Shown here piece by piece: positions 11,164-22,664 of a stretch of DNA of 64,000 bases. The DNA is from Monocercomonoides exilis (taxonomy: Eukaryota > Preaxostyla > Oxymonadida > Polymastigidae): the NCBI GenBank assembly GCA_001643675.2, contig LSRY02000050.1, positions 533,501-597,500 on the forward strand. Reading direction: 5' to 3'. The translations under genes were made by a program, and so were the position numbers. Within the stretch, counting starts at the first letter, position 1. Every line of letters begins with the position of its first letter. Under the pieces are notes generated by a model, which searched no databases, was not told where the DNA came from, and worked only from the letters and a program-made list of their open reading frames with translations.

Positions 11164-11575
11164 CCATTTCTACATCGTTTGGCATGGTTCTTCCTCGCTT
11201 CTACATATTACAACATCTAATTCACTGTTAGAGTAAAATAAATCAAATTCAAACAATTATTTTTTTTTTATGGTAAAAAAAACCAAACTTTTATTTAGTA
11301 TATGTTTTTATTTCTCAATATTGAGCTATTTTGTGTAAGTAATGTTTTATTTTGCAACATTGATTTATTTAAGCATGCTATGATCGAGCCTAATACAAAA
11401 AAATATTAATATACCAAAAAACAAGAAAAAATTCGTAGGAAAATAGCTAAATAAATATTTGTTTGATGAAAAAAACTATATAAAACCTTTTGCGTTCCAT
11501 TGCCACTTTTTTTGAAATTTTAATCTTTCAGCTTAACAACATGGAAGTGAAAATGCATGTGTTTGTGTCACTGAT

Positions 11576-12044
11576 AATAAAAGTATTTTTCACATTCAAC
11601 ATTCACTAAAATAACAATAATAAAATAATTAAATATAAAAGTGAACGAGTCACACATTTTTGAGTTCTAATTAAACAATAACAGCATATTCAACTTTTCC
11701 AGACATAAAAAATTTTATTGTGGGTCAGATCAAAGATATTTAATAAAAAAAATTTTTTATGATCATTATTGTTAATGATGAAAATTAATAAATTAAATAA
11801 GTCTATATAATAATGCAAACACTTTTGATGTGTAAAAATCACATTTTCTTTTCAATTTGAATATTTTTCGATGAAATTCATGTTTTTATGGGTCATTTTA
11901 CAAAAATCATTTTTTTCAACAAGAAAAATTTTTTTCGAAAAATCGGTCCATAAAAAGTTTTTTAATAATTATTATCTATTAATTCGTTATAATCTGATGG
12001 TTTAAAAACGCAAATTGCAAAAGGAACGCGTTTGAACCTATGCC
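11576..12044. repeat. Right TIR of cargo element 1 (469 bp)
   Basis: Inverted match to 6675-7143. It ends CCTATGCC immediately before the second target duplication. Confidence 0.93.
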
Positions 12045-12052
12045 CTGCAAGC
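12045..12052. repeat. Target-site duplication, right copy (CTGCAAGC)
   Basis: Exact copy of 6667-6674, directly after the right TIR. Confidence 0.93.
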
Positions 12053-14451
12053 AACATCAGCAGCAATATTATCCTTTCTCTTCTCGGAAACAAGCACAAG
12101 CACAAGCACCAACGTGAATGCAGCAGTCACCAAGGCTACCCCATGCATGCCAGGGAGCATTGATAAACACTGGGTTCTTCACACACGAAGATGGAATTGA
12201 CAATTATTACTTAATTTCATCTAATCCTCTTCTATTTTTTCTTCCTCTTCCTCTTCTTCTTTTGCCTTCTTTCTCTTCTCTTCTTCTTCTGCCTTCTTTC
12301 TATTCTCTTCTTCTTCTTCTTCTTCTCCGCCTCCTCCTCCTCCCCCTCTTCTTCTTCCTTCTCCTCCTCGTCGTCTTCTCATTCTTCTTTTTCTTCTTTT
12401 TCTTCTTCAAAAGATAATAATGCTCTTCGAATACTTCATTTTCGTCTCCTTTTCATTATAGAATTATCGAACAAAAAAAAGTCATTTAAAAAACTAATTT
12501 GCTTCTTCAACACACTCATTGCAATTTTTCCTTCTCTCTGCATTTCTTTCAATGGAAACACCACCGCCTCCCGCTTCGCATCCATCGATCTCTTCTTCTT
12601 CTAATGCCTCTCTTACTCAAACACTCCACTCACGCTCCAATCTGGCCTTTCCTTCTTCTCTCTTTCGTCCACACCGTCTGAAAAAGAAGCTTCTCGTACA
12701 TCTGAAAGCAGATTCCTGCCATCTTTCAGCTGAGTGCTGAGAATATGGAAGCATTGATTATCATTTTTCATTGTATTGTGCTTCTAAAGAAATTTCCACA
12801 TCTAGCGCTGTCACAATAGAGAAGAGAGCAATGTTCATGCTTTTGGAAGCAGCATCAGCTCGTTTGATAACCTCATCTTGTTGAATTCTGCAGGAACGGC
12901 GTGTACAATTTTGAAGATAGCGCTGCTTGAAGGCGAAAAAAGGAACATGCCCATCGGGAGAGAAATGGTTAGAACAAAAGAAGAGATAGGTGGAATTATG
13001 ATTATTGACTGAAGAAAGGAAAATCATTTTCATTTAGAAAAAATATGAGATGTCACATTAAAAATTCGCATGTTTATTTCTAATAAGAAATGAAAATGAT
13101 CTGAAAAAAGATTTTTTCACAATATCACAATTCTTACAAACAGTTCTTTTCTCAATTGACAAGCTCTGACGTTTTTCCCCAACTGCTTTGCAATCTCTTG
13201 AAAATAATCGATTTCCAAAAAATTCGCTGAACAGAAATTGAATTGGTCCATTTAAAAATGTTGAGAATATATTGAAGATATCACTTTCTCTGAAAATATT
13301 GAGAAAGAATTATTTGTAACGTCATCAATCATGCGTTTATCCATTTTATTTTTTCAAAAGTTGATAAATACGACAACGAAGAATAATAAGCTCTTTTCTC
13401 TATGACCGAACAAGTTTATCAAGTTTCTCGATGCAGTAAATCAGTCGAAAATATCAATAGTTGAACACTGTATTGAATATTCTGCGAAATGCATTATTTT
13501 CAATACTTAAACATGAAAATAGACTCCGTTCACTGGCTGAAAAGAACTCGTGCAATTCGCATCATCATCATCGGCATGTCCCTCCTTTGCTTCACAAATA
13601 TTGTTATTTGCGAACTGCACAATTATTATTATTCTCCAATGAATTCCTTCGTATTTGATGTTCATTTTTTCATGATAATGAATATCTTCTTTGAAACAAA
13701 ACAATTTTTCAAAATTAATACTTTCTAGTAAGTCAAATATCTTTTCACCATTGCTTGCAGCTTTGAGCACTTCATTTAATTTTCAGAGCATGAATGAATT
13801 TGAAATTTCCACGATTATCTAATCAATGCTCAAAATATCTCCATTTATCGAATCCGAGAAACCAATATTTTGTTTTGCATTAAGAATTGACAAGTGACTT
13901 GACAGTGACGAAAGTTTCAAATTTTTGGAAAGTGACAAAAGATCTGAAAAAGTGACGATCAAAAAAATCATTAACTGACTTGATCAAAATTCTTATTTAA
14001 AATTTAAAATTGAGATCCAAGTTTGGATAAAAAACTGTTTTTTTCAAATTTTTAATAAATATTTTTTCAAAATGACAACAAAATTTAATTTTCTGTATGG
14101 ACAAGCCAGCAGAAAAAAAAGAACTTTCGATTAAATCAAACAGTGACAAGAAAAATTTCAATTCGTTAGTCACTAAAGTGAAAAAAGCTCGTCACTGGCA
14201 GGGTGACGAGGAGGTTTAAAAAAAAACCATTGTTTTGCTTTATTTTCATTTTTCACTTCATGTTATCAAAAAATAAATGAAAAAGGTTATTCATGAATTT
14301 CTGCAAAAGGCAAAAATGCAAATCACAAAATCGAAAATGAAGAAAATATTGTGATAACTGATTTCAATGAAAACTGAAAAAAATAATTGAACTGAAAATT
14401 GTTTTCTGATTGAATCTTAATGTTAGCATTTTGTTTTACAAGAAAACATTC
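12053..14451. other. Unassigned; pyrimidine repeat and GTGAC-rich patch
   Basis: No reliable gene is seen. Positions about 12230-12416 form a CTT/CCT-rich pyrimidine tract. A 90-codon minus-strand frame at 12761-13033 has mixed composition but no family I recognise. Positions about 13880-14215 contain the word GTGAC (or its complement GTCAC) about eight times, which stands out in otherwise A/T-rich sequence. Confidence 0.5.
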
Positions 14452-14480
14452 ATTCACTTTCTTCCCTTCGATCTGAGAGT
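14452..14480. repeat. Left inverted terminal repeat of the DIRS-like element
   Basis: Twenty-nine bases that match 23999-24027 in inverted orientation with one mismatch. They are separated from the coding part by cargo element 2. Confidence 0.78.
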
Positions 14481-14493
14481 ATCACAAAAGGGT

Positions 14494-14501
14494 CAGTCAC
14501 G
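14494..14501. repeat. Target-site duplication, left copy (CAGTCACG)
   Basis: Identical to 19955-19962 on the far side of cargo element 2. It is the second independent case of an 8-bp duplication for this element family, and it fixes the element boundary at GGCATAGG. Confidence 0.93.
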
Positions 14502-14860
14502 GGCATAGGACTAAATGCGCTCCTTTTGTAAATTGCGTTTTTAGGCATTAAAATTATGATGAATAAATAGGTAATAATTTTTAAAAAACTTTTTATGGAC
14601 CGATTTTTCGAAAAAAATTTTTCTTGTTGAAAAAAATGATATTTGAAAAATGACCCATAAAAACATGAATTTCATTAAATGATATTCAAATAATAAAGAA
14701 AACGTGATTTTTTCGAAACAAAAGTGTTTGCATTATTATATAGACATATTTTAATTGTTAATTTTCATCATTAACAATAATGATCATAAAAAATTTTTAA
14801 TTAAATATCTTTGATCTAACCCACAATAAATTTATAAATATATGCATAAGTTGAATATGT
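14502..14860. repeat. Left TIR of cargo element 2 (359 bp)
   Basis: The reverse complement matches 19596-19954 nearly perfectly. The match ends sharply after TTGAATATGT. Confidence 0.92.
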
Positions 14861-15321
14861 TGATTTTAGAAAAAATCGAACTCAATAGTTTGCCATAATT
14901 TCATTTTTATATATAAAATAAAAGCATATTGTTATATGCGCACTTGTTTTGTGTTGAAAACATCTTTTATTCACAGTTGCATTAAAGTGTGCCTTTTTGC
15001 TTGAATATTCTAAACTACCTAATATTAGTTCATTTTCGTTCGCAAAGGAACGCAAAAGGTTATATATAACTCTTTAAATAACTATATTATTTATTTTGCT
15101 TTAATATTTCATATATTTTCTTGTTCTTTTATATTTCTATGTTTTTTTTGAATTAGATGAGATCATTGCATTATTAAATGAAACTTTTTACTCAGATAAA
15201 CTTCAATTTCCCAATGCAATATTATATTGAGTTATTAAAACAATGAACAGAATAAAAGTTTGTCATTTGCAAGTTTTTAAAAAAATACGAAAAAATGAGT
15301 TGATTTAACTTTTTTTGTAGA

Positions 15322-18300
15322 TTTGATGTTGTTTATTGCAGAAGTGAAGAAGAACCATGCTTAACATTGTGGAAAGGGATGGGAAACATAAAAGAAGGAA
15401 ATGAAACGAAAACAATTCAAAGAAAAGGATCAACTATTATTCAAGATACTTTCAACATGTCCAATTATCAGATCAAAAAAAGTGTAAAGATGGGAGAAGA
15501 GAACACGAAAGCAATATTGAATTTTGAAAAGGCAGTTGGAAGTCAACTGGAATATTTCATGGTGAATGAAATTCATCTTGAATTATCAAACATTCAACTT
15601 CAACGAAAATCGGGATTCGACAATTCAGCCAAAACCATTATTTCGAATATAAATGGAGATCTGGCGATATCTGGATGTTCATTCCATTCAGAAGCAGAAA
15701 TGAACAATGGATTTGATTGTGTGCTTGTGGATGCGATTGGAGGAAGCGTAGAAGTGAATGATTTGTCAATTGAATCATGCAATGTTGGAAACAGCGTTTT
15801 TGCAATTAACAATGCTGGAGTTTCTTGCCATTTTGTGAATGTTCGAGTGAAATTGTTGGATGAAAGCGGAGGATGTCTTCTTCTGATCAAATGATCTGAA
15901 CCAGGATTGAAGATTAATGAAGGAGAACTGATTGTTGATAAATTTGTGATTGAGGGTGGAGTGACGCTGACGATGAACGGTAAATCACCAATAACAATAA
16001 CCAATGGAGAGAAGTTGGACATAAAGAAAGGCAGAGTGAGTGGAGTGACGGTGGAAGGTGGGAGTGGAGAAGGAGGATGCATCGGTGCAGAGATACAAGC
16101 AGAAGGAAGCGCAATTGTGGATAACTGCAGCATTTCAACAACATGCACAGGTGGAGGTGGGATGAAAGGAGGAGGGATGATGATTTCAGCTGAGAACGGA
16201 GGAAGTTTGGAGATTAAAAGCGTAACGTTCACAGGATGCCAGGTGCCAGCAGAGGACAACTTGCAGAAAGGAAGAGGAATGGGAGGAGGGATGTTTGTTC
16301 GATTGGCAGATACAATGGAATCATTTGTGCTTGAAGGAGTGACATTCAGCAGGTGCAATGCTTGGAAAGGGAAGAAAGTGTTCATATCGGGAAATGAGCT
16401 GGACGAGGTTATGTCGAACGAACAACTGAAATGGTGGTTGAGCTCAAGTGATGAGAAGTCATTGGATGAGCTGTGTGGATGGGAGAGAGCAAGCACAGAT
16501 GAGGGATATGTGATTCCATTGGTTGTGTATTTGTGGAGGAACTGGAGCAAAGATGGGTTTGTATCGAATGAAAAAGGAGGAGACTTCAGTGGGTGTGGCT
16601 TTTCTGAAGCACCGTGTTCATCGATCAATCACCTGATATCACTGAGATATTCGACACTTGGAAAAGGCGAATCCCAGATCAGCATTGGGGATTCAGGGTT
16701 GCTGAGCCATTCGATATCATTCTTGTCTTCGTTGCCATCTTTGCCAGATTCAGATTCACCAAAAGTTGTGATAAAAGGAACAAAGAAAGGAACAAGCGTG
16801 ACAATTACTGATGAAGACGAAAATGATTTGGATGATGGTTCAATGATATCATCAAATGTGAGTCCGTCATTTGTGAATGTGTCATTCATAAAGCCTAACA
16901 TCACTTCTCATCAAGCAATATTCATTGAATCGTCAGGAACAAACACATTATTGTCTGTTTCAGATTGTTCATTTGGGTCAGCTGGCGGGACGGTTGAAAG
17001 TTTTGCATATTGCGTGATAAAAGTGAACGGAGGGAGCGCAGCAGTTCAGAGTTGCACTTTGAATAAGATCAACGAATTGAAAGGATTCATTGCTTTCAGT
17101 GCAACAGCAACAAGGGAGGTGATTGTGGAGGATGTGAACATCTCGAATGTTGGGGTGAAGGAGAGAAGTCTGAAATCGATGTTTGAGGATGAACAGATGA
17201 ATGGGATGAAAGCCAAAAAAGTGATAAATGGAGGGGGAAAATGGGAATTCAAACAACGAAAAAGTGGTGATAAAAGTGAATGGCTCTTCGTTTTCATACA
17301 TCACAAATGGAGAAAACAGAGCAGGGGTGTAGAGTGTGGATTCATTTGCGAGGGCAATGAAGTGTGTGTTGGAGGGGTGTTCGGTCTCGAGTTGCAGGAG
17401 TGAAATGAGCGAGGAAGAAGGAGGGATGAAAGTGTGTCTGAAGAGAGGAGAATCAAAAGTGAGAGTTGTTGGGTGTTCGCTGGGGATGTGTTCGTGCTCT
17501 AGTGTGAAGGTGAGAGGAGGAGGGATGATGGTTGAAGCACTTGACCCGAATGAGGGTGGAACCAGTGCACTTGGGCCTGTTGGGATAAAGATGGAGAATG
17601 TGAGGTTTTTGGGGAACGAGGCGTTTGTGGAGAAGGATGTGTTCATCAAGTGCCACTCGATTGGGAAACAGATCAATAAAACGATGTTTGTGCTGGACTT
17701 CGAGCAGGATGCACTGAAGGGGAAGAACTCGATGTGTGGGAGCGATGGAGAAGGGAAAGTTGATGTTGATTTGATTCCGCTGATCACATTCTTTCACTCA
17801 GCTCAGGTGTTTGTGAGTGTAAATGAAAACGATAGCAGACAGTGTGGAGCACAGAATTATCCGTGCCAGAGCATAAGTTGTGGTTTTAAACATATTGAGA
17901 GAAGCGTAGCAAATATGATTTTAATTCATGGAGAATGCATGATTTGTGGATGGTGTGAGATAGGAGATTTGAATGTGAAGTCGGTGAAGAAGGCAAAATC
18001 CACAATCCATTTTGAGGGGAAGATGGGGGACAGAGGAGAGGAGAGGAGCATGATGGTGTTTGTGAATGAGTGTGTTGTGGAGAGGTGCAAGTTTGTGTTT
18101 GGAGAGGCATTTGAAGGGGTTGAAGAGAGTGTGGGAAAAGATCTCATCAGTAGTCGTGAAAATGATGTCGAGGTGAGCGAGTTAAATTTATTTAGGAATG
18201 AAGAATTTCCTTCTTCAGCACAGCCATTTGTTATGAAGAATACAAGTGAAACAAAGGGAAATGGAAATGAAATAATGTCAAAAGGAGAGGATAAATTTGA

Positions 18301-18826
18301 ATGGAGTTTATTTGCCTTTATTGAATGTATTGTGATTGGTGTGATTCTATTAGTTGTGATTGTTGCGGTGTTTGTGCTAATGAGAAAGAAATTAAGGGAA
18401 GCAGAAAAGAGAGTTGAGAAAGAAAGATTTGAAAACGAGCAGATAATGGGAAAGATAGAGAGAAGAAGAAGGAAGAAAAATTTGAGAATATCTCAGTGTA
18501 TATTGAAGCAAGCTTGATGAAGATGGATGGAGCTGAAAGAAGGTTGAGTGTGCTGAACTGCTCTTTTGCGAAATGTCGGAGTACAAACAAGAAAGGAAGA
18601 ACGATGAGGATATGTGAGTGTGTAGATGTGAGAGTTGGATTGTGTGTTATTGATGGAGAGGAAGGAGATGAAAAAGAAGGAAAGCATGGGAATGAGGATA
18701 ATGGAAGAGGGAAAGAGATCTTCAGATGAGATGGATCTCTTGTGGATGTCGTGTAAAGTTCTGTTTTGATGAAAGGCACAACAATCTCGAATTCATCAGA
18801 AGGTGGAATAACAATGAGTGGAGAAA
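15322..18826 (+). pseudogene. Beta-helix surface-protein pseudogene carried by cargo element 2
   Basis: Homologous to the element 1 gene. The first visible exon starts after a T-rich 3' splice site (about 15321) and contains the C-R-S-E-E-E-P-C-L-T-L module start; the conserved body begins near 15367. Lesions relative to element 1 are an in-frame TGA at 15892-15894, a frame change near 17245 and a TAG near 17330. From 17336 a frame runs to 18517 and, unlike element 1, switches near 18140 to a new segment with one membrane span (about 18300-18385) and a basic, coiled-coil-like tail. After that frame's stop the beta-helix homology resumes out of frame to about 18826. The gene is therefore a mosaic as well as broken. 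Confidence 0.75.
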
Positions 18827-19595
18827 ATATGTAGATAAAAGTCATAAACGTTTAACATTATTTACTGAGACTTTTTCACTTTATTGCAACAATAATTTAG
18901 CAATTTTCTTATTGTTCTCATAAAATTGGAAATGTTTTTGTTTGTGTAAAGGAAATACATCTTTATTTGTATCTTTGCAATTATTGTTTGATGTTTATAA
19001 AACAATTTTAAGAATGAAATGAATATATTATTTGTGAAAAAGATATGATCTTTATAATTTCTAAAGCAGTTTCAATATTTTTCAATCAATTATTTATTCA
19101 CTTTGCTTGCAAATTATAATTATTCTACAACAAATTTTTATCATCATCCGTTACACTAGGATCAAGAAAACAAAGAACAAATTCAAAAATGACTTTTCAA
19201 TGAATGAAATATAAACATTTCTAAACGATTGATCAATTAAAAACTTCTTTGCTGAAACATACTGTAATAATTCCTTTCTTTTTGTTTTAATCATGCAGAG
19301 TTCAAAAATGAAAGATAAAATAATGTAAGTATATGTCAGTTTTTCAAAGTTTCAATTAAATTGAACAATTTTTATCCAGTCAGAGTATAAACAAAACTTT
19401 TTCAATACATTGCCATCTTTATTGAAATGTATCTCCAGTTGCATCTTAAAAATAAAGCGTATATCAATAAGTTTTCTGGACATAAGAATGAAAGCATTAT
19501 TTACCATTGAACATTCACAAGCGTAATTTCATATAAATAAACAAACACGAAAGTGTTCGATTTACTAATGTTTAGGTTCTATTTAAACCAAAATT

Positions 19596-19954
19596 ACATA
19601 TTCAACTTATGCATATATTTATAAATTTATTGTGGGTTAGATCAAAGATATTTAATTAAAAATTTTTTATGATCATTATTGTTAATGATGAAAATTAACA
19701 ATTAAAATATGTCTATATAATAATGCAAACACTTTTGTTTCGAAAAAATCACGTTTTCTTTATTATTTGAATATCATTTAATGAAATTCATGTTTTTATG
19801 GGTCATTTTTCAAATATCATTTTTTTCAACAAGAAAAATTTTTTTCGAAAAATCGGTCCATAAAAAGTTTTTTAAAAATTATTACCTATTTATTCATCAT
19901 AATTTTAATGCCTAAAAACGCAATTTACAAAAGGAGCGCATTTAGTCCTATGCC
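19596..19954. repeat. Right TIR of cargo element 2 (359 bp)
   Basis: Inverted match to 14502-14860. It ends CCTATGCC before the second target duplication at 19955-19962. Confidence 0.92.
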
Positions 19955-19962
19955 CAGTCACG
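19955..19962. repeat. Target-site duplication, right copy (CAGTCACG)
   Basis: Exact copy of 14494-14501. Confidence 0.93.
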
Positions 19963-19983
19963 TAGAATCTGAAAAAAAATAGA

Positions 19984-20826
19984 ATGTTCCCAAGCTTTCC
20001 ATTCAGCACCGGATCCGTGTTGAATTCTGCCACATCAATGATGTCAGATGGACTTTCGGGAGAGATATTTTCAAGTGTGATTTCTCATTCCAGTTCTGAA
20101 TTTTCCCAACAGATCCCGGGAGCTTCAGAAGCAAAAGAAAGCCATGGCGAGGATAGTTTGCTGCTAGAAAAAAGTTTTAAAACAATATTTCTTAGAGATC
20201 CAGATTGCAGCTTATATGATATGGACTTACCTGAAAGATATTTGGAAGATCTTATTATTGACCTGAAGGAAGATGATTTAAGTCCATTTCTGCCAAAGGC
20301 TCCTCCTACAGCTTCGAGAACAGATAATTGGATGAATGACTCATTGGATAAGGCAGGCGAGCACACTGAAGCATATCTATATCCAGCCATTAAAATTCTA
20401 TTTTTCACACATGCGAAATTAAAAGAAAAAAATGACGAAAAAGGGTCAATTGCAGATGCAATTTTATAAGTTTCAAAAGCTCTGAAGGAAGCAAGATCTG
20501 TAAGAATTCAAGGAAGATTCGGCTTTAGGGCAGCTGCACAGATGCAGGAGAGCTCATCTGCCAGTCTTCTTACTCAAAGGCAATCAGAAGTTCTGGAAGA
20601 ATGGAGAAAAACAGAAAAGAATCAACAATTCAAGCTGCAAACAACGAGCTGGCCTATGACAAGAAGTTCGTTAAGAGCCAGAACAATTCCAACCAGAAGA
20701 TCAGTAAGCCACAGATTTTTTCAAGCAGCTCCCCGGTTGTCAAGACAACAAAACCAAATCCGACTGCGACCAAGAGCTTCAGGCTTCACGAAAAGAAAAC
20801 GATCAGGGGAGCGAAAATTCCAGTAA
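19984..20826 (+). pseudogene. Gag-like ORF1 of the DIRS-like element
   Basis: The frame starts ATG at 19984 (MFPSFPFSTG). It runs with Ser-rich then acidic sequence to an in-frame TAA at 20467-20469, and continues in the same frame to 20826 with plausible coding sequence (V-S-K-A-L-K-E-A-R-S onward). Position before RT, length and composition fit the capsid-like ORF1 of DIRS elements. Its last part overlaps the RT frame. The stop shows decay; reading TAA as sense is unlikely because it ends other genes here. The exact role is inferred from position. Confidence 0.6.
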
Positions 20827-22664
20827 AAGAAAGAACAGCATCCAACAGCCCGCAGAAGTCCAACAAGAGGAGATGGTTGGAGGAAGAACTTGTTTATTTC
20901 GAGAAGAATGTGAAAAAAATAGGAGGAGCACGCATTATTGGGAAAGGAGGAATCCCTGTTTGGAGGAGCAAAGCTGCGAAGGAATCACTCAAGAAAACAG
21001 GAGTATTCAACCCTTTGGAGCATCAGAGTCAAGAAGCCCAACAAGCCTTTTCAGAGATGATAAAGAAGCAACTAGAAACAAATATCATCAAGCCGATTCA
21101 GGAGAAGGATGTGAAGCATTTGAATCCAGTGTTTGTAATCAGAAAGAAAGACGGTGGCTGGAGGCAAATCGTGGATTATCGTAGACTGAACAATGCAATC
21201 AAGGCAATACATTGCAAGCAAGAAGATCTCAGAACAGTGGAGAAAATTAAACAAGAAAAGGATTACGCAGTCACGCTGGACTTGAGCCAAGCAAACTATC
21301 TTATAAAAGTCAGCGAAGAATTATCTCCATTCCTTTCGTTCGTTTCCAAAGGAATTCACTTCGCTTTCCACGGAATGCCTTTCGGTTACAAAGATGCTCC
21401 TCGAACGTTCACAAAAGTGATGAGAAAAGTTCAAAAATATATGAGGGAGGAATGGAACGCGAGAGCCATTGCATACCTGGACGATATTGTTCTTTTTCAT
21501 CCAGACCCGCAGGAACTCAATATTATAGTGGAGAAAACTCTTTCGATGTTCAACAAATGGGGACTATTGGTCAATTCAGAAAAATGTCATTTAATTCCAA
21601 GTCAGCAGTTCAAATTTTTGGGCTTCCAATGGGATACCATTCAGTTTGTGGTACAGATAGAGGAATCGAAGAAAACAGAGCTGATGAAAGAGTGCAAGAA
21701 ATGGAGGAGGATTGCCCAGTTCAACAGAGTTGTTTCGACAAAAAAGTTTGCCTCGTTGATAGGGAAACTGAATGTGAATGCATCGATAACAAAATGCCTC
21801 GGGAAGTGGAGCGAAAGGCTGAAAGAGAACCAACCAAGGAAATTGAATCCAGTATTTCGACCAGAAGCAATTCTGACAACAGATGCATCAGGGTTTGCCA
21901 TAGGCGCAACACTGTGAGTCAACAATCAAATGCTGGACTTTTTCAAACCTCTTCCACCTCCAGTCAGAAACCAAAGTTCAAATTACAGAGAGTTATTTGC
22001 GATAAATCAAGCCATCGCGCATTTCTCAAATTCCATTCGAAATCAAGAAATAAGAAATCTGCTTATTCGATCAGACAACACAACAGCAGTTTGCAATTTG
22101 AATCGATGGGGAGCGGGTCCGAATCTCAGAACCTTTCTGAAGAAAATATGGAATCAAACCCAAGCGCTGAAAGTGGTTGTGAAAGCTCAACATATTCCTG
22201 GAGAGAGAAACGTCAGAGCATATGGCCTATCGAGATTGGCAAAAGGAGGAGATTACGAAGTCGAACAAAAAGCACTCCAAGAGATTACCAATCAGCTTCA
22301 GATGCACATCACACTCGATTCTGTCGCAACAAAAGAAAACACAAAATCAACAAGATGGTGCGGACCAGGAAGCAATCTGAGTCAAGACGGGTTACAAATT
22401 TCTTGGAGAAACGAGACAGTTCTTGCGCATCCACCAGTTCCTTTGATTCCAGCAGTGATCCGAAAAGCAGCGATGGAGAAAGCTCGAGTTCTTCTTCTTC
22501 CCGATTGGAAGGGTCAGATATGGGAACCTCTTCTGAACAACACAAATCACATCTCTTGGACATGGAGGAGAACGGAGGAGATAATAAGGGAAGGAAGATG
22601 GACAAAGCAAATGAATGCAACGCTTCTTCTTGGAAGACTGAGGATATGCGTAATCAATCCATAA
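20601..22664 (+). pseudogene. Reverse transcriptase-RNase H ORF of the DIRS-like element
   Basis: The RT domain is well preserved: a fingers region with K-K-D-G-G-W-R, motif A around T-L-D-L-S-Q-A, motif B with G-M-P-F-G, and the catalytic Y-L-D-D box near 21475. RNase H follows, starting T-T-D-A-S-G, but an in-frame TGA at 21915-21917 cuts it; the same frame resumes at 21930 and continues to 22664. In the late RNase H motif, where relatives usually read A-D-x-L-S-R, this copy reads A-Y-G-L-S-R, suggesting loss of a catalytic Asp. The C-terminal part has the H-P-P-x-x-L-I and P-x-W-x-x-Q-x-W features common in DIRS-type elements. Confidence 0.8.

Larger units (their letters stand above)
6675..12044. 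mobile_element. Cargo element 1: long-TIR DNA element carrying a surface-protein gene
   Basis: A 5370-bp element begins GGCATAGG and ends CCTATGCC. It has near-identical 469-bp terminal inverted repeats (6675-7143 and 11576-12044) and a perfect 8-bp target duplication CTGCAAGC. Between the repeats the only substantial coding sequence is one beta-helix surface-protein gene on the minus strand, with AT-rich non-coding DNA either side (7144-7797 and 11222-11575). No transposase-like frame is seen, so movement would depend on an enzyme supplied in trans. An 8-bp duplication occurs in hAT, P, Merlin and some Mutator-like elements; the ends do not allow me to choose. A second member lies at 14502-19954. 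Confidence 0.92.
14502..19954. mobile_element. Cargo element 2: long-TIR element with a surface-protein pseudogene, nested in a DIRS-like element
   Basis: A 5453-bp element with ends GGCATAGG/CCTATGCC, near-identical 359-bp TIRs (14502-14860 and 19596-19954) and an 8-bp target duplication CAGTCACG. Its TIRs are related to those of cargo element 1 but clearly diverged; the two elements share the outer eight bases and several internal blocks. The only substantial coding content is a beta-helix surface-protein gene homologous to that of element 1, here on the plus strand and broken. No transposase frame is seen. It inserted just upstream of the gag-like frame of a DIRS-like retrotransposon. The stretch 18836-19595 between the gene and the right TIR is AT-rich with no gene seen. 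Confidence 0.92.

Noticed and set aside
6675-12044. Cargo element 1 considered as a Maverick/Polinton
   Set aside because: Polintons make 6-bp duplications and carry polymerase, integrase and capsid genes; here the duplication is 8 bp and none of those genes is present.
20467-20469. In-frame TAA in the gag-like frame taken as a sign of TAA/TAG = Gln code
   Set aside because: Intact genes in the window end with TAA, TAG and TGA and have none of these inside their coding exons; the DIRS-like element also has a TGA and a frameshift, so decay explains it.
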